From assembly GCF_004343195.1 (NCBI RefSeq), contig NZ_SMCR01000003.1:124001-188000 (forward strand): a DNA stretch of 64,000 bases, given 5' to 3'. A program made the translations under genes and the position numbers. Position 1 is the stretch's first letter. Each line of letters begins with the position of its first letter. Positions 1-10,190 of this stretch are shown here, piece after piece. Below the pieces are notes generated by a model that was not told the origin of the DNA, ran no database searches, and saw only the letters and a program-made list of their open reading frames with translations. The stretch is from Biostraticola tofi (GTDB lineage Bacteria > Pseudomonadota > Gammaproteobacteria > Enterobacterales > Enterobacteriaceae).

Positions 1-688
1 GTTTTTGACCGACTATGAATGGCAGGCGGTGGTTCTCAGCCTGCGGGTTTCTCTGCTGGCGGTTGTCTGCAGTTTGCCGCTGGGAATTATGGTGGCCTGG
101 ATCCTGGTGCGTTGCCGCTTTCCCGGTAAGGCGCTGGTAGACGGCATTATCCATTTGCCGCTGGTGCTGCCGCCGGTGGTCATTGGCTATCTGTTGCTGA
201 TAGGCCTCGGTCGGCGTGGTGTTATCGGTTCATGGCTCTATGACCTGACCGGTTTCAGTTTCAGTTTCAGCTGGCGAGGCGCGGCGCTGGCTTCGGCAGT
301 GGTCGCCTTTCCGCTGATGGTGCGCGCCATACGCCTGGCGCTAGAGGCGATCGATCTGCGGTTTGAGCAAGCGGCCAGGACGCTGGGGGCCGGTCCGTGG
401 CGGGTGTTTTTTACCATTACGCTGCCGTTGGCCTTTCCGGGGATAGTGGTCGGCACCGTGCTGGCGTTTGCCCGTTCCCTGGGCGAATTCGGCGCCACCA
501 TAACCTTTGTATCCAATATCCCCGGCGAAACCCGCACTATTCCCCTCGCGATGTATACCCTGATTGAAACGCCGGGAGCAGAGTCGGCCGCGGCGCGCCT
601 GTGCGTGCTGGCCATTATGCTTTCCCTGGCGTCGCTACTGGCGGCAGAATGGCTGGCCAACTGGGGCCGCCGAAGAATGGGGGGCTGA
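1..688 (+). CDS. modB: Molybdate ABC transporter permease ModB (5' end cut by window)
   Basis: Inner-membrane permease of the molybdate importer ModABC. The sequence shows about five hydrophobic segments and the cytoplasmic EAA loop ([16 protein letters not shown]) that docks on the ATPase, followed by the strongly conserved stretch [20 protein letters not shown]. It reads almost residue for residue like E. coli ModB. The E. coli protein begins M-I-L-T-D; here the frame reads F-L-T-D from base 2, so base 1 (G) is most likely the last base of an ATG lying just outside, and only two bases are missing. A TTG at base 5 is the only start inside the window and is less likely. The stop TGA shares its A with the ATG of modC, so the two are translationally coupled. 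modA and its ModE operator would lie upstream. Confidence 0.96.
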   Translation, partial: FLTDYEWQAVVLSLRVSLLAVVCSLPLGIMVAWILVRCRFPGKALVDGIIHLPLVLPPVVIGYLLLIGLGRRGVIGSWLYDLTGFSFSFSWRGAALASAVVAFPLMVRAIRLALEAIDLRFEQAARTLGAGPWRVFFTITLPLAFPGIVVGTVLAFARSLGEFGATITFVSNIPGETRTIPLAMYTLIETPGAESAAARLCVLAIMLSLASLLAAEWLANWGRRRMGG

Positions 689-1746
689 TGCTGCAACTGG
701 CTATCTGGCAACGTCTGGGTGATCTGCAGCTTGAGGTGCAGGCAGATATTCCGGTCAGCGGTATTACCGCCGTGTTCGGCGTTTCGGGTGCCGGCAAGAC
801 CTCGCTTATCAATGCCATCGGCGGCCTGACCCGTCCTCAGCGGGGGACGATTGCACTGAACGGCAGGCTATTGTTTGATGCCGATCGGCGCATCTGCCTG
901 CCGCCGGAGAAACGGCGGGTGGGTTATGTCTTTCAGGATGCGCGGCTGTTTCCCCATTACCGGGTACGGGGCAATCTTCAGTACGGCATGGCGGCCTCAA
1001 TGCGTCCTGAATTCGATGCCATTGTGACCCTTTTGGGGATCAGCCATTTGCTGAGCCGTGCGCCGGCGACGCTTTCAGGCGGTGAAAAACAACGGGTCGC
1101 TATCGGTCGAGCGCTACTCAGCGCGCCGGAAATCCTGTTAATGGATGAGCCGCTGGCGTCTCTCGATCTGCCGCGCAAACGAGAACTGATGCCTTACCTG
1201 GAGAAGCTGGCCGCGCAAGTGCGGATTCCGGTGCTGTATGTCAGCCATAGCCTGGAAGAAATTACCCAACTGGCGGAGCAGGTGCTGATCCTGGATAACG
1301 GTAAGGTCAAGGCCTTTGGCGCCCTTGAAGCAGTGTGGGCCAGCAGCGTGCTTCGCCCCTGGCTGGCACGGGAAGAACAAAGTACCGTGCTGCGGGTCAG
1401 CATCGCCGGGCAGCATCCTCGTTATGCCATGACCGCCCTGGCGTTGGGCAGCGAACGGTTATGGGTCAGCCGGGTGGATTTGCCCATCGGCATGCCGCTG
1501 CGCATTCGCATCGCCGCCAGTGATATCTCTCTGGTCACCGCCCCCCCGGCGCAGAGCAGTATCCGTAATATCCTGCCGGCAGTGGTCCGGGAATGGCTGG
1601 AGGTGAATAATCAGGTGGAAGTCAGGCTTGATATACAAGGCCATACACTGTGGGCCAGGATATCTCCGTGGGCCCTGGACGAGATGGGCTTGACGGATGG
1701 AATGAAGCTGTATGCCCAGATAAAGAGTGTGTCGATCACTACCTGA
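688..1746 (+). CDS. modC: Molybdate ABC transporter ATP-binding protein ModC
   Basis: ATPase subunit that powers molybdate uptake through ModB. Walker A is GVSGAGKTS (residues 31-39), the ABC signature LSGGEKQ starts at residue 129, and Walker B ILLMDEP starts at 149. The last ~65 residues form the TOBE/molbindin domain (starting around [11 protein letters not shown]), which in this family binds oxyanion and regulates transport. Length is 352 residues, the same as E. coli ModC. The ATG at 688 was chosen because it overlaps the modB stop (TGATG) and gives the family N-terminus; a longer reading frame running upstream inside modB is not needed. Last gene of modABC. Confidence 0.97.
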   Translation: MLQLAIWQRLGDLQLEVQADIPVSGITAVFGVSGAGKTSLINAIGGLTRPQRGTIALNGRLLFDADRRICLPPEKRRVGYVFQDARLFPHYRVRGNLQYGMAASMRPEFDAIVTLLGISHLLSRAPATLSGGEKQRVAIGRALLSAPEILLMDEPLASLDLPRKRELMPYLEKLAAQVRIPVLYVSHSLEEITQLAEQVLILDNGKVKAFGALEAVWASSVLRPWLAREEQSTVLRVSIAGQHPRYAMTALALGSERLWVSRVDLPIGMPLRIRIAASDISLVTAPPAQSSIRNILPAVVREWLEVNNQVEVRLDIQGHTLWARISPWALDEMGLTDGMKLYAQIKSVSITT

Positions 1747-1834
1747 GCCTATTGAGGGCTAGACCGTCATCAGACCCGGGCATCATCGGGCCTTGACGTT
1801 ATCACAGCTGAATAAACAGGCCGGCGGCGTCTGG

Positions 1835-1944
1835 CCGCTGCAGCTGGCGGCCAGAAATCGGACTGCCGCAACTGGCAGACAGGATCCGGCCGCTGTATTT
1901 GACGGTCAGAAATCGGACATCTGCAGCTGGCGGCCATAATCAGG
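1835..1944. repeat. Four degenerate 27-28 bp tandem repeats after modC
   Basis: Between the ends of the convergent genes modC and ybhA four units of 28, 27, 28 and 27 bp lie head to tail (1835-1862, 1863-1889, 1890-1917, 1918-1944). Units 1 and 3 share a block close to GGCCAGAAATCGGA; units 1 and 4 share CTGCAGCTGGCGGCCA; unit 2 is the most diverged. Elements of the ybhA 3' end just to the right (CAGGATCC, GCTG, GGCGGATAACGTCGG) resemble parts of the unit, so the array may derive from that gene end, but this is only suggestive. Confidence 0.6.
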
Positions 1945-1953
1945 CCCGACCGA

Positions 1954-2775
1954 TCAGCCCAGGATCCGCTGGCGGATAACGTCGGCAATTACCGGCGATT
2001 CGTTATCGCCAATGACCAGATCCGCGCGGGCCTTGATAGCATCATCGCTGTTGCCCATCGCCACCCCAAGACCTGCTGCTTCTATCATGCTCAAGTCGTT
2101 GTAGTTATCACCAAAAGCGACCACCTGGGACATTGACAGTCCTTCCGACTCGACCCACTGCTGCAGCAGTTTGCCTTTGCTGTTGCCTGCCTGGGCGATA
2201 TCGACCTGGTCATGCCAGGACCACTCGCATGCCAGCCCCAGATCCTGCTCAATGGTCTTGGCAAACGCTTGGAGCTTGGGAATATCTGGGTATGAGGTGG
2301 CGAATTTCCAGATGGCTTCGGCATCTGCCACCGCCTGAGCCAAGCTGTCTACCTGCAACAGATTGGGCCGCTGGGCCAGGGGCAGGGTGTCGGACCAAGC
2401 CAGGGAGCGGACGACATGATCGCTCGGTTTTTCATAAAGCATGGCATCATCCACATACACCAGGCCATGGATATTATAGTGCTGCAGGCGATCAAGCACG
2501 CTTTGAGCCTGGCCCTTTTCCAGCGGGTTGGCGGTGATGACGTTCTTATCCTGATAGTTGTACAGGTAGGTACCGTTACAGCAGATGGCGGGCGTATCGA
2601 GGTTTAACGCCTGATAAAAAGGGTGGATAGCGACATGGTGGCGTCCGGTGACCACGACCACGCGCACGCCGGCAGCCTGCGCTTCGGCCAGGGCCTTGAG
2701 GGATTCGGGCAGAATTTGCTTTTGCTTATTCAGTAAGGTTCCGTCCAGATCAAGGGCGATCACGCGATAAGTCAT
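1954..2775 (-). CDS. ybhA: HAD-family sugar/pyridoxal phosphatase YbhA
   Basis: Cof-type haloacid dehalogenase phosphatase of 273 residues. Motif I is DLDGTLL at residues 9-15 (nucleophile D9, acid D11), motif II is VVTGRH, and motif III/IV lies in VVAFGDNYNDLSMI near the C-terminus; the cap domain (type C2) lies between. E. coli YbhA dephosphorylates pyridoxal phosphate and sugar phosphates in vitro; cytoplasmic. It sits next to modC and opposite pgl as in E. coli. The start ATG gives the family N-terminus MTYRVIALDLDGT. Confidence 0.92.
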   Translation of the reverse strand: MTYRVIALDLDGTLLNKQKQILPESLKALAEAQAAGVRVVVVTGRHHVAIHPFYQALNLDTPAICCNGTYLYNYQDKNVITANPLEKGQAQSVLDRLQHYNIHGLVYVDDAMLYEKPSDHVVRSLAWSDTLPLAQRPNLLQVDSLAQAVADAEAIWKFATSYPDIPKLQAFAKTIEQDLGLACEWSWHDQVDIAQAGNSKGKLLQQWVESEGLSMSQVVAFGDNYNDLSMIEAAGLGVAMGNSDDAIKARADLVIGDNESPVIADVIRQRILG

Positions 2776-2949
2776 AGTTGTCCTAATAAGTTAATTATAA
2801 AACATGAAATAGTTGATATTACACCTTAGCGAGCAACACGAAAACCGCGAAAATTGTCATGGATAACCCGCATCATCAGTGACATGCTTAAAAGCCCGAT
2901 TTATTTAGGGCATAATTAACCGCTCGCGTGCTCATCATCAGGAGAAACC

Positions 2950-3945
2950 ATGAAGCAGATCGTCTATGTTGCCAGCCCGGAAAGCCAGCAGATACATGTG
3001 TGGCAAATGGATAACGAAGGAAGCTTGACCCTGCTGCAGGCGGTAGATACCCCGGGACAGGGACAGCCGATGACGATTAATCCGGCCAAGACCCATCTTT
3101 ATATCGGTGTGCGCCCGGCATTCGGCGTGGTCAGCTACCATATCGATGAGCAGGGCATGCTGTCCGAGGCTGGCGTAGCGCCATTGCCCGGCAGCCCGAC
3201 CCATATATCCACCGATCGCCTGGGACGTTTTCTGTTCAGCGCTTCGTACAGTTTCAGCTGTACCAGCGTCAGTCCGATTGACGAAAGCGGCATTGTCGGC
3301 GCGCCACTACAGAATGTGGAAGGCCTGACAAATTGCCATTCCGCCAATGCCGACCCGGCCAACCGACAGGTGTGGATCCCTTGCCTGAAAGAGGACCGCA
3401 TCCGGCTGTATGACCTGGCCAATGACGGTCAACTGACCGCCGCATCCCCGGCCGCCGTCGCTACTGTGACCGGTGCCGGGCCGCGCCATTTGGTGTTCCA
3501 TCCGCAAAAGCCTTTCGCCTTTGGCGTCAATGAGCTGGACAGCACGGTGAATGTCTATGCCATGGACGGCAGTGCCGGCGGCCCTCGCATCATTCAGACA
3601 TTGGACATCATGCCGGCCGACTTCAGCGATACCCGCTGGGCGGCGGACATCCACATAACGCCGGATGGACGCTTCCTGTACGCCTGTGATCGCACCGCCA
3701 GCGTGATTGCCTGTTTTGCGGTCAGCGAAGATGGCAGCAGCCTGACGCTCTCGGGCCATCAGCCGACCGAAGCCCAGCCACGCGGCTTTGACATCGACGG
3801 CAGCGGTCGCTTCCTGGTGGCGGCAGGGCAAAAGTCCCACCATATCGAAGTCTATCGGATTGGTGTCGAACGGGGCTCGCTGAGCCCGCTGGCGCGCTAT
3901 GCGGTAGGGCAGGGCCCGATGTGGGTAAGCATTCTGCAACGCTAA
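2950..3945 (+). CDS. pgl: 6-phosphogluconolactonase Pgl
   Basis: Hydrolyses 6-phosphogluconolactone to 6-phosphogluconate in the oxidative pentose phosphate pathway. The protein (331 residues, E. coli 331) is the seven-bladed propeller type (YbhE family), not the DevB/SOL type; repeated blade strands such as [20 protein letters not shown] and [18 protein letters not shown] are visible. A good ribosome-binding site (CAGGAGAAACC) precedes the ATG. It is divergent from ybhA with a 174-bp AT-richer spacer that should hold both promoters. Confidence 0.95.
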   Translation: MKQIVYVASPESQQIHVWQMDNEGSLTLLQAVDTPGQGQPMTINPAKTHLYIGVRPAFGVVSYHIDEQGMLSEAGVAPLPGSPTHISTDRLGRFLFSASYSFSCTSVSPIDESGIVGAPLQNVEGLTNCHSANADPANRQVWIPCLKEDRIRLYDLANDGQLTAASPAAVATVTGAGPRHLVFHPQKPFAFGVNELDSTVNVYAMDGSAGGPRIIQTLDIMPADFSDTRWAADIHITPDGRFLYACDRTASVIACFAVSEDGSSLTLSGHQPTEAQPRGFDIDGSGRFLVAAGQKSHHIEVYRIGVERGSLSPLARYAVGQGPMWVSILQR

Positions 3946-3974
3946 AGAGCGGTGAGCGCTGACAGGAGCGATAG

Positions 3975-4005
3975 CAGAGGGGGGCCGCTGTCGCTTATTA
4001 AGCGT
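3975..4005. terminator. Hairpin between convergent pgl and ybhB
   Basis: Downstream of pgl an imperfect inverted repeat (AGCGATAGC ... GCTGTCGCT around a G-rich loop) could act as a bidirectional terminator for pgl and the convergent ybhB. It lacks a clear run of T, so this is a structural guess. Confidence 0.3.
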
Positions 4006-4104
4006 TACCCAGCCTGCATCCGGCCATGATGGCCGAGGGTGGCAGCGACAGCTCAGAGGGTGACAGCGGCAGCAGAAAGGAAAGGATCACTGCCGCTAAA
4101 CCGA

Positions 4105-4587
4105 TCAGCTATAGCTTACTTCGAGCGTTGCCTTGCCCAGGGAATGAAAATGGAGGTTAAAGCCAACTATGGCGCCGCTGGCGTTTTCATCCACGGCTAT
4201 CGACTCGACGTCCAGCGCATGGACGGTAAACTGATATCGATGGCTCTCGCCCTGCGGCGGCGCTGCACCGCCATAACCGGCTGAGCCAAAATCGGTGCGA
4301 CCCTGCACCGCACCGGCGGGCAGGGACGCCTTGCCCGAACCGGCGCCCTGGGGCAGGGAGCGGGTGCCTGCCGGCAGGTTGGCGACCGTCCAATGCCACC
4401 AGCCTGAACCGGTGGGCGCATCAGGATCAAAAACCGTTATCACGAAACTTTTGGTGCCGGCCGGCACATGGTCCCATGCAAGGTGGGGCGACAGGTTTTC
4501 ACCGTTGTAACCCATGCCATTGAATACATGGCGTTCAGGCAGCTTGCCGCCCGGTGTCAGATCATTACTGGTCAAGGTAAATGTCAT
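4105..4587 (-). CDS. ybhB: PEBP-family protein YbhB
   Basis: Phosphatidylethanolamine-binding protein / Raf kinase inhibitor-like family, 160 residues. The family signature DPDAPTGSGWWHWTVANLP is clear at about residues 54-72, and the anion-pocket histidine of HRYQFTVHAL lies near the C-terminus. No signal peptide, so cytoplasmic like E. coli YbhB. The substrate is unknown for the bacterial family. It lies just downstream of the CurA-type reductase (24 bp gap), so the two may be co-transcribed. Confidence 0.93.
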   Translation of the reverse strand: MTFTLTSNDLTPGGKLPERHVFNGMGYNGENLSPHLAWDHVPAGTKSFVITVFDPDAPTGSGWWHWTVANLPAGTRSLPQGAGSGKASLPAGAVQGRTDFGSAGYGGAAPPQGESHRYQFTVHALDVESIAVDENASGAIVGFNLHFHSLGKATLEVSYS

Positions 4588-4611
4588 TGCCTTCTCCTCT
4601 GCTGCAAATAT

Positions 4612-5655
4612 TCAGGCGTTGTCTTCGCCGACGCGGATAACCAGCTTACCGAAGTTTTTGCCTTGCAGCATATCGATAAATGCCTGGGGTGCGCTTTCCA
4701 GTTCATCAACAATATCTTCGCGCATAATGACTTTACCCGCACTGGCCCAGGGACCGACCTCATCGACGAACTCCTGATAGCGGTCACCGTAATCCTGGAA
4801 AATGATGAAACCCTGCATACGGATACGCTTGCGCAGCAGCAGCGCCTGCAGGAAGGGCAGACGATCTTTACCGTCCGGCAGATCCCGGCTGTTATAGTTG
4901 GCTATCACGCCACAAAGCGGAATACGCGCTTTAGTATTAAGCAGCGGGATAACGGCATCGAAAACTGCGCCGCCAACGCTTTCGAAATAGATGTCTATGC
5001 CATCGGGGCAGGCATCGGCCAGTTGCCTGGCGAAATCGTCGGCACGACGATCGACACAAGCGTCAAAGCCCAGTGTGTCGACCGCATAGCGGCATTTTTC
5101 TGCGCCGCTGGCAACGCCCACCGCCCGGCAGCCCTTCAATTTCGCTACCTGGCCGACGACTGAACCGACTGCGCCGGTAGCCGCGCCAACCACCACCGTT
5201 TCGCCGGCCTGAGGCTGGCCGATATCCTTAAGGCCCATATAACCGGTAAAGCCAGGCATACCCAGTACGCCCAGCGCCCAGGACGGATGCTGCAGGCTGT
5301 CGCCCGCCAGCTTCTCCAGACCCTCGCCATGTGAAACACTGTAATCCTGCCAGCCGGCATAACTGAGCACCCAGTCGCCTGGCCGGTAATCCTTATTATT
5401 GCTGCTTACCACTCTTGAGACAGTGCCCGCGGTCATCACGCCATCAATCGGTACCGGATCGGCATACGACGGCGCATCGCTCATCCGACCCCGCATGTAG
5501 GGATCCAGTGACATATACACGGTGCGGAGCAGCAACTCACCCGGACCGGGGGCAGGAATGTCAGCGGTTTCAAGACGGAAGTTTTCGGCGGTGGGCGCGC
5601 CATCGGGGCGGGAGGCCAGTACGACTTTACGGTTAACTTTATCGTTCTGATTCAT
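4612..5655 (-). CDS. Zinc-independent NADP-dependent reductase, CurA/YncB family
   Basis: Medium-chain dehydrogenase/reductase of 347 residues lacking the zinc ligands, of the leukotriene B4 dehydrogenase / curcumin reductase type. Visible are the N-terminal YMSLDPYMRGRM motif of this subfamily, the nucleotide-binding AATGAVGSVVGQVAKLKG segment (about residues 155-172) and FESVGGAVFDAV. The family reduces the C=C bond of enones with NADPH; the physiological substrate here is unknown. Start ATG has a GGAGT ribosome-binding site nine bases upstream. This gene replaces the ybhC/ybhD-J group that separates pgl from bioA in E. coli. Confidence 0.85.
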   Translation of the reverse strand: MNQNDKVNRKVVLASRPDGAPTAENFRLETADIPAPGPGELLLRTVYMSLDPYMRGRMSDAPSYADPVPIDGVMTAGTVSRVVSSNNKDYRPGDWVLSYAGWQDYSVSHGEGLEKLAGDSLQHPSWALGVLGMPGFTGYMGLKDIGQPQAGETVVVGAATGAVGSVVGQVAKLKGCRAVGVASGAEKCRYAVDTLGFDACVDRRADDFARQLADACPDGIDIYFESVGGAVFDAVIPLLNTKARIPLCGVIANYNSRDLPDGKDRLPFLQALLLRKRIRMQGFIIFQDYGDRYQEFVDEVGPWASAGKVIMREDIVDELESAPQAFIDMLQGKNFGKLVIRVGEDNA

Positions 5656-5856
5656 GATGATGATACTCCTCAGTGTAGCTCAGGTAGCTCTAAGCATAGA
5701 CGGCCCCGAAGGCAGCTGCTTACCTATGCGTGCCTGGGCGTCCCTTGCCCGCGAGATTGGCCTGCCTGCCATTGTCCAGCCTGGCGCTTCCTACTGGGTC
5801 GATTGGATGCACAGCACTGCCAGCGGTTTAGCGGGTATGGACATCGGCAGCCAGCA

Positions 5857-7149
5857 TCAGCCTTGCATAAAGTGGTGCGGGTGGTCCAGCGCATCACTCA
5901 TGGCGTTAATCAGTTTTGACAGTTGATCCGCCTGGATTATATAAGGCGGCATCAGATATATCAGCCGGCCGAACGGGCGGATCCAGACGCCTTGAGCGAC
6001 AAAAAATCGCTGCAGCGCCGCCATATTGACTGCTTGACGGGTTTCAATCACGCCAATGGCGCCCAGCACTCGTACATCCGATACCCGAGGGTGAAGTCTG
6101 AGATGCTGCAGGCCCTGGCGCAGCTGTCTTTCGATAGCCGCCACCTGTCCAGGCCAGTTGCCTTGCTCCAGCAGCGACAGGCTGGCATTGGCGGCGGCGC
6201 AGGCCAACGGGTTGCCCATAAAGGTCGGGCCGTGCATAAAACAGCCCGCCTCGCCGTTGCTGATAGTGTCAGCCACCGGGCGAGTGGTCATTGTGGCTGA
6301 AAGGGTCATGTAGCCCCCGGTCAATGCTTTGCCCAGACACATGATGTCAGGTGTAATATCGGCATGCTCGCAGGCGAACAGTTTGCCGGTGCGGCCAAAG
6401 CCGGTGGCTATTTCATCGGCTATCAGCAACAGACCGGCCTGGTCGCATAATTCACGCACTCGCTGCAGATAACGGCGATGGTAAAATCGCATGCCGCCGG
6501 CACCCTGCACTATAGGCTCCAGGATCACCGCTGCCAGCGTATCGCCATCGGCCAGAATCGCCTTCTCCAGGGCGTCGACATCCCGCTCATCCCAGTCACC
6601 GTCGAAAGCGCACTGCGGGCTGTCGATGAAGCGATGGGCCGGCAGGTAGCCCTGATACAGGCTGTGCATCGAATTATCTGGATCGCATACCGACATCGCG
6701 CCGAAGGTATCGCCGTGATAACCGTGACGCAGGCTGAGCAATTGCCGGCGTGGCTCGCCCCGCGCCTGCCAATACTGCAACGCCATCTTTATCGCCACTT
6801 CCACCGCCACCGATCCGGAGTCAGCGAGAAACACGCACTCCAGCGGCAGCGGCGTCATCGCCACCAAACGTCGGCACAGGCTGACCGCCTGGGGATGGGT
6901 AATACCGCCGAACATCACATGAGACATCTGCGCTAGTTGCTCGGCTACCGCCTGATTGATGTGCGGATGGTTGTAGCCATGGATCGCTGCCCACCAGGAG
7001 GACATGCCATCCACTAATCGGCAACCCTCTGCCAACTCCAGTTCGCAGCCGCTGGCGGATATCACCGGATAACAGGGCAGCGGCCGGGTCATTGACGTAT
7101 AGGGGTGCCAGATATGACGGCGGTCAAAGTCAAGATCAGTGGGCTGCAT
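5857..7149 (-). CDS. bioA: Adenosylmethionine-8-amino-7-oxononanoate aminotransferase BioA
   Basis: Converts KAPA to DAPA using S-adenosylmethionine as amino donor, third step of biotin ring assembly. Class III aminotransferase of 430 residues; the PLP lysine is K274 in CLGKALTGGY, with the upstream LLIADEIATGFGRTG motif carrying the PLP-ring aspartate. Divergent from bioBFCD; its 5' leader begins inside the BirA operator at 7158-7191 and an AGGAAT ribosome-binding site precedes the ATG. Sequence closely matches enterobacterial BioA. Confidence 0.97.
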   Translation of the reverse strand: MQPTDLDFDRRHIWHPYTSMTRPLPCYPVISASGCELELAEGCRLVDGMSSWWAAIHGYNHPHINQAVAEQLAQMSHVMFGGITHPQAVSLCRRLVAMTPLPLECVFLADSGSVAVEVAIKMALQYWQARGEPRRQLLSLRHGYHGDTFGAMSVCDPDNSMHSLYQGYLPAHRFIDSPQCAFDGDWDERDVDALEKAILADGDTLAAVILEPIVQGAGGMRFYHRRYLQRVRELCDQAGLLLIADEIATGFGRTGKLFACEHADITPDIMCLGKALTGGYMTLSATMTTRPVADTISNGEAGCFMHGPTFMGNPLACAAANASLSLLEQGNWPGQVAAIERQLRQGLQHLRLHPRVSDVRVLGAIGVIETRQAVNMAALQRFFVAQGVWIRPFGRLIYLMPPYIIQADQLSKLINAMSDALDHPHHFMQG

Positions 7150-7157
7150 TATAATTC

Positions 7158-7191
7158 CTGTAAACTAAAATTAACAATATTTGGTTGACAG
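7158..7191. promoter_or_regulatory. BirA operator (bioO) between bioA and bioB
   Basis: Inverted repeat CTGTAAACT - 16 bp - GGTTGACAG, matching the enterobacterial BirA operator TTGTAAACC - N16 - GGTTTACAA with the same 16-bp spacing; extended arms CTGTAAACTAAA / TTTGGTTGACAG pair at 10 of 12 positions. It lies between the divergent bioA and bioB starts as in E. coli. The right arm also contains TTGACA (7185-7190), a good -35 element for bioB, with TAAACT about 16 bp downstream as -10, so BirA-biotinyl-AMP would block RNA polymerase directly. Confidence 0.88.
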
Positions 7192-7253
7192 TATAGCGAC
7201 CTGAATTAAACTGGCGACATATTTTCGCACAAACACTATGGGTTTTCATAACG

Positions 7254-8291
7254 ATGCATACCTCTCCCCCCTGGACGCTGGCCAGCGCCCGTACCCTGTT
7301 TGATAAGCCTTTTATGGACCTGATGTTCGACGCTCAGCAAGTGCACAGACAACATTTTGATCCCAGCCAGGTACAGGTCAGTACCCTGCTGTCGATCAAA
7401 ACCGGTGCCTGTCCCGAAGACTGCAAATATTGCCCGCAGAGCGCGCGCTACCATACCGGTCTTGAAACCGAGCGGCTGATGCAGGTTGAGCAGGTCCTGA
7501 GCTCAGCCCAGCAAGCCAAGGCGGCCGGCTCTACCCGATTCTGCATGGGTGCTGCCTGGAAAAACCCCCATGAGCGGGATATGCCCTACCTGGAACGGAT
7601 GGTTCAGGGCGTAAAAGCGCTGGGCATGGAAACCTGCATGACCCTGGGCATGCTCAGCACTGTTCAGGCTGAACGGCTGGCGCGCGCCGGTCTGGATTTT
7701 TATAACCATAACCTGGACACCTCGCCGGAATTTTACGGCAGTATTGTCACCACCCGAAGCTACCAGGATCGTCTGGATACCTTAAGCAAAGTGCGCGAGG
7801 CCGGCATTAAAGTCTGTTCAGGCGGAATTGTCGGTCTGGGAGAAAGCCTGAATGACCGTGCCGGACTGCTGGTACAACTGGCCAATCTGCCTGAGCCGCC
7901 GGAAAGCGTTCCGATCAATATGCTGGTCAAGGTCAAAGGAACGCCGCTGGCCGACAATGAAGATGTGGACCCGTTTGATTTTATCCGCACCATCGCGGTG
8001 GCGCGAATCATGATGCCGCGATCTTATGTGCGCCTGTCGGCCGGACGTGAGCAAATGAATGAACAGACCCAGGCGATGTGCTTTATGGCCGGGGCCAATT
8101 CGATATTCTATGGCTGTAAATTACTGACCACCCCGAATCCGCAGGAAGACTCGGATATGCAGCTGTTCCGTAAGCTTGGCCTGAATACTGAGCCGGTGGC
8201 GACTGAACAGGGCGATGAAGGCCAGCAGTGGGAACTGGCCGGCCAACTGATCAATGCCGATACCCCTCAATATTATAATGCCGCACGCTGA
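7254..8291 (+). CDS. bioB: Biotin synthase BioB
   Basis: Radical SAM enzyme that inserts sulfur into dethiobiotin. The cluster cysteines C53, C57 and C60 (CPEDCKYC) match the E. coli positions, and the [2Fe-2S] site residues occur in the conserved segments [26 protein letters not shown] and RLSAGR. 345 residues (E. coli 346). No strong ribosome-binding site precedes the ATG at 7254 (CATAACG), but the start gives the family N-terminus and no better one is in frame. First gene of bioBFCD, under the BirA operator. Confidence 0.97.
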   Translation: MHTSPPWTLASARTLFDKPFMDLMFDAQQVHRQHFDPSQVQVSTLLSIKTGACPEDCKYCPQSARYHTGLETERLMQVEQVLSSAQQAKAAGSTRFCMGAAWKNPHERDMPYLERMVQGVKALGMETCMTLGMLSTVQAERLARAGLDFYNHNLDTSPEFYGSIVTTRSYQDRLDTLSKVREAGIKVCSGGIVGLGESLNDRAGLLVQLANLPEPPESVPINMLVKVKGTPLADNEDVDPFDFIRTIAVARIMMPRSYVRLSAGREQMNEQTQAMCFMAGANSIFYGCKLLTTPNPQEDSDMQLFRKLGLNTEPVATEQGDEGQQWELAGQLINADTPQYYNAAR

Positions 8292-9448
8292 TGGACTGGA
8301 CTTCACGGCTGCAATCAGCGCTGGATGAGCGACAGCAGGCAGGCGCCTATCGCCGCCGGTTGCCCCTGCAGGGGGGCAATGATCGGCTTATCACGCTAAA
8401 CCATCGCCGCTACCTCAATTTTTCCGCCAATGATTATCTTGGCCTGGCCCGACACCCAGACATCATCGCCGCCTGGCAACAGGGGGCCGAACGCTATGGC
8501 ATCGGCTCGGGCGGATCCGGCCATGTCACCGGCTACAGTAGCGTACATCAGGCATTTGAAGCCCGCCTTGCCGACTGGCTCGGTTATCCGCGGGCCTTAC
8601 TGTTTACCTCGGGCTATGCCGCTAATCAGGCGGTGATCGCCGCCCTGACCGGCGGCCAGGATCAGATCCTGGCGGACAAGCTGAGCCATGCTTCATTGCT
8701 CGAAGCTGCCCTGCAGTCGCCTGCTCAATTGCGGCGGTTCGCCCATAATGATCCCGCTGCGCTGCAGCGTTTGACCGCCACCTGCTGCCAGGGGCTGCGC
8801 CTGGCGATAACCGAAGGGGTTTTCAGCATGGACGGTGACAGCGCCCCTCTTAATGAGCTACAGCGGGTGATAAGGCCGGCGGGCGGCTGGCTGATGGTTG
8901 ATGACGCCCACGGTTTTGGCTGCGTGGGTGAACAGGGCAGAGGCAGTGCCTGGCAGCAGCGCTGCCGGCCGGACCTACTGGTGGTCACCTTCGGCAAAGC
9001 CGCCGGGGTCAGTGGGGCAGCGGTAGTGTGTGATGAGACCACGGCTGAGTATTTGACCCAGTTTGCCCGGCACCTGATTTACAGCACCGCGCTGCCGCCG
9101 GCCCAGGTCTGCGCCCTGGACGCGGCGCTGACCGAAATCAGTCATGGTGACGCCAGGCGTCAGCGGCTGGCGGCCAATATTCAGCGTTTTCGGCAAGGCG
9201 CTGTCGGCATCGGCTATCGGCTGGCGGTATCTGAAAGCGCGATACAACCTCTGCTGGTCGGTGGTAATCAGCAGGCCATGGATTTGAGCGCCCGCTTGCG
9301 TGAGCGGGGCTGCTGGGTAACGGCGATTCGCCCGCCAACCGTTCCGCCGGGCAGTGCCCGACTGCGCATTACCCTTACCGCCACTCATCGGGACGAAGAT
9401 ATCGACGGTTTACTGGAGGCGTTGGATGCGTGCAGTCACCCAGCATAA
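8291..9448 (+). CDS. bioF: 8-amino-7-oxononanoate synthase BioF
   Basis: PLP-dependent condensation of pimeloyl-ACP with alanine to KAPA. Alpha-oxoamine synthase fold of 385 residues; the PLP lysine is K236 in [10 protein letters not shown], preceded by the cofactor motif [13 protein letters not shown]. The ATG overlaps the bioB stop by one base (TGATG), so translation is coupled. The 3' end overlaps bioC by 23 bases. Confidence 0.97.
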   Translation: MDWTSRLQSALDERQQAGAYRRRLPLQGGNDRLITLNHRRYLNFSANDYLGLARHPDIIAAWQQGAERYGIGSGGSGHVTGYSSVHQAFEARLADWLGYPRALLFTSGYAANQAVIAALTGGQDQILADKLSHASLLEAALQSPAQLRRFAHNDPAALQRLTATCCQGLRLAITEGVFSMDGDSAPLNELQRVIRPAGGWLMVDDAHGFGCVGEQGRGSAWQQRCRPDLLVVTFGKAAGVSGAAVVCDETTAEYLTQFARHLIYSTALPPAQVCALDAALTEISHGDARRQRLAANIQRFRQGAVGIGYRLAVSESAIQPLLVGGNQQAMDLSARLRERGCWVTAIRPPTVPPGSARLRITLTATHRDEDIDGLLEALDACSHPA

Positions 9449-10190
9449 ACGCGGCATAGCACGCAGCTTTGACCGCGCTGCGGCGCACTATGATTCCCAT
9501 GCCGCTTTCCAGCGCCACTGTGGCGAACGGCTCATGCAGTTAGCGGGTCCCCAGCAGAATAAAACCATACTGGATGCCGGTTGCGGCACCGGTTGGTTCA
9601 GTCGGCAATGGCAGCAGCGCGGCAATCGGCTCATTGGCCTGGATCTGTCGGCCGATATGCTGGCGGTGGCACGCCGACATGGCGATAGCCAAATGCTGTA
9701 TGTCAATGGCGATATGGAGCATTTGCCGTTGTCCAGCGGATCGGTGGACATGGTGTTTTCCAACCTGGCAGTCCAGTGGTGTGACGATTTACCGGCGGTG
9801 CTGGCGGAATTTTTTCGAGTGGTCCGGCCTGGCGGACTGATTGCGCTGTCAACGTTGTCCAGCGGTTCACTACTTGAACTTGATCTGGCCTGGAGCCGGG
9901 TAGATGACGCCGTTCATCGTAACACTTTTCTTTCATCAGCATGCCTGGCCGATATTTTTGCTGCTTATCGGCATCAGCTGCACCATCAACGGCAACGGCT
10001 GCATTACCCTTGCCTGCGCAGTCTGTTAATGGGACTGAAGGGAGTCGGGGCCGGCTATCTGCGCGCCGGTCGTTCCGCTGGACTGGGAGGTAAAGCAGCG
10101 CTAACCGCCCTGGAAGCAGCCTGGCCCCGGGATCAACAGGGACTGCTGCTCAGTTATCATCTAACCTATGGCATTATTTATCGTGACTGA
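9426..10190 (+). CDS. bioC: Malonyl-ACP O-methyltransferase BioC
   Basis: SAM-dependent methyltransferase that methylates malonyl-ACP to start pimelate synthesis. Motif [11 protein letters not shown] is at about residues 48-57, and the BioC-typical [12 protein letters not shown] segment follows. 254 residues. The ATG at 9426 is chosen because it aligns with the N-terminus of E. coli BioC (QAIAAAFGRAAAHY there, [14 protein letters not shown] here); it lies inside the end of bioF (23-base overlap). Third gene of the operon. Confidence 0.94.
   Translation: MRAVTQHKRGIARSFDRAAAHYDSHAAFQRHCGERLMQLAGPQQNKTILDAGCGTGWFSRQWQQRGNRLIGLDLSADMLAVARRHGDSQMLYVNGDMEHLPLSSGSVDMVFSNLAVQWCDDLPAVLAEFFRVVRPGGLIALSTLSSGSLLELDLAWSRVDDAVHRNTFLSSACLADIFAAYRHQLHHQRQRLHYPCLRSLLMGLKGVGAGYLRAGRSAGLGGKAALTALEAAWPRDQQGLLLSYHLTYGIIYRD

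Noticed and set aside
4468-5163. 231-codon open frame on the plus strand
   Set aside because: Antisense to ybhB and the CurA-type reductase gene; a shadow of GC-rich codon use.
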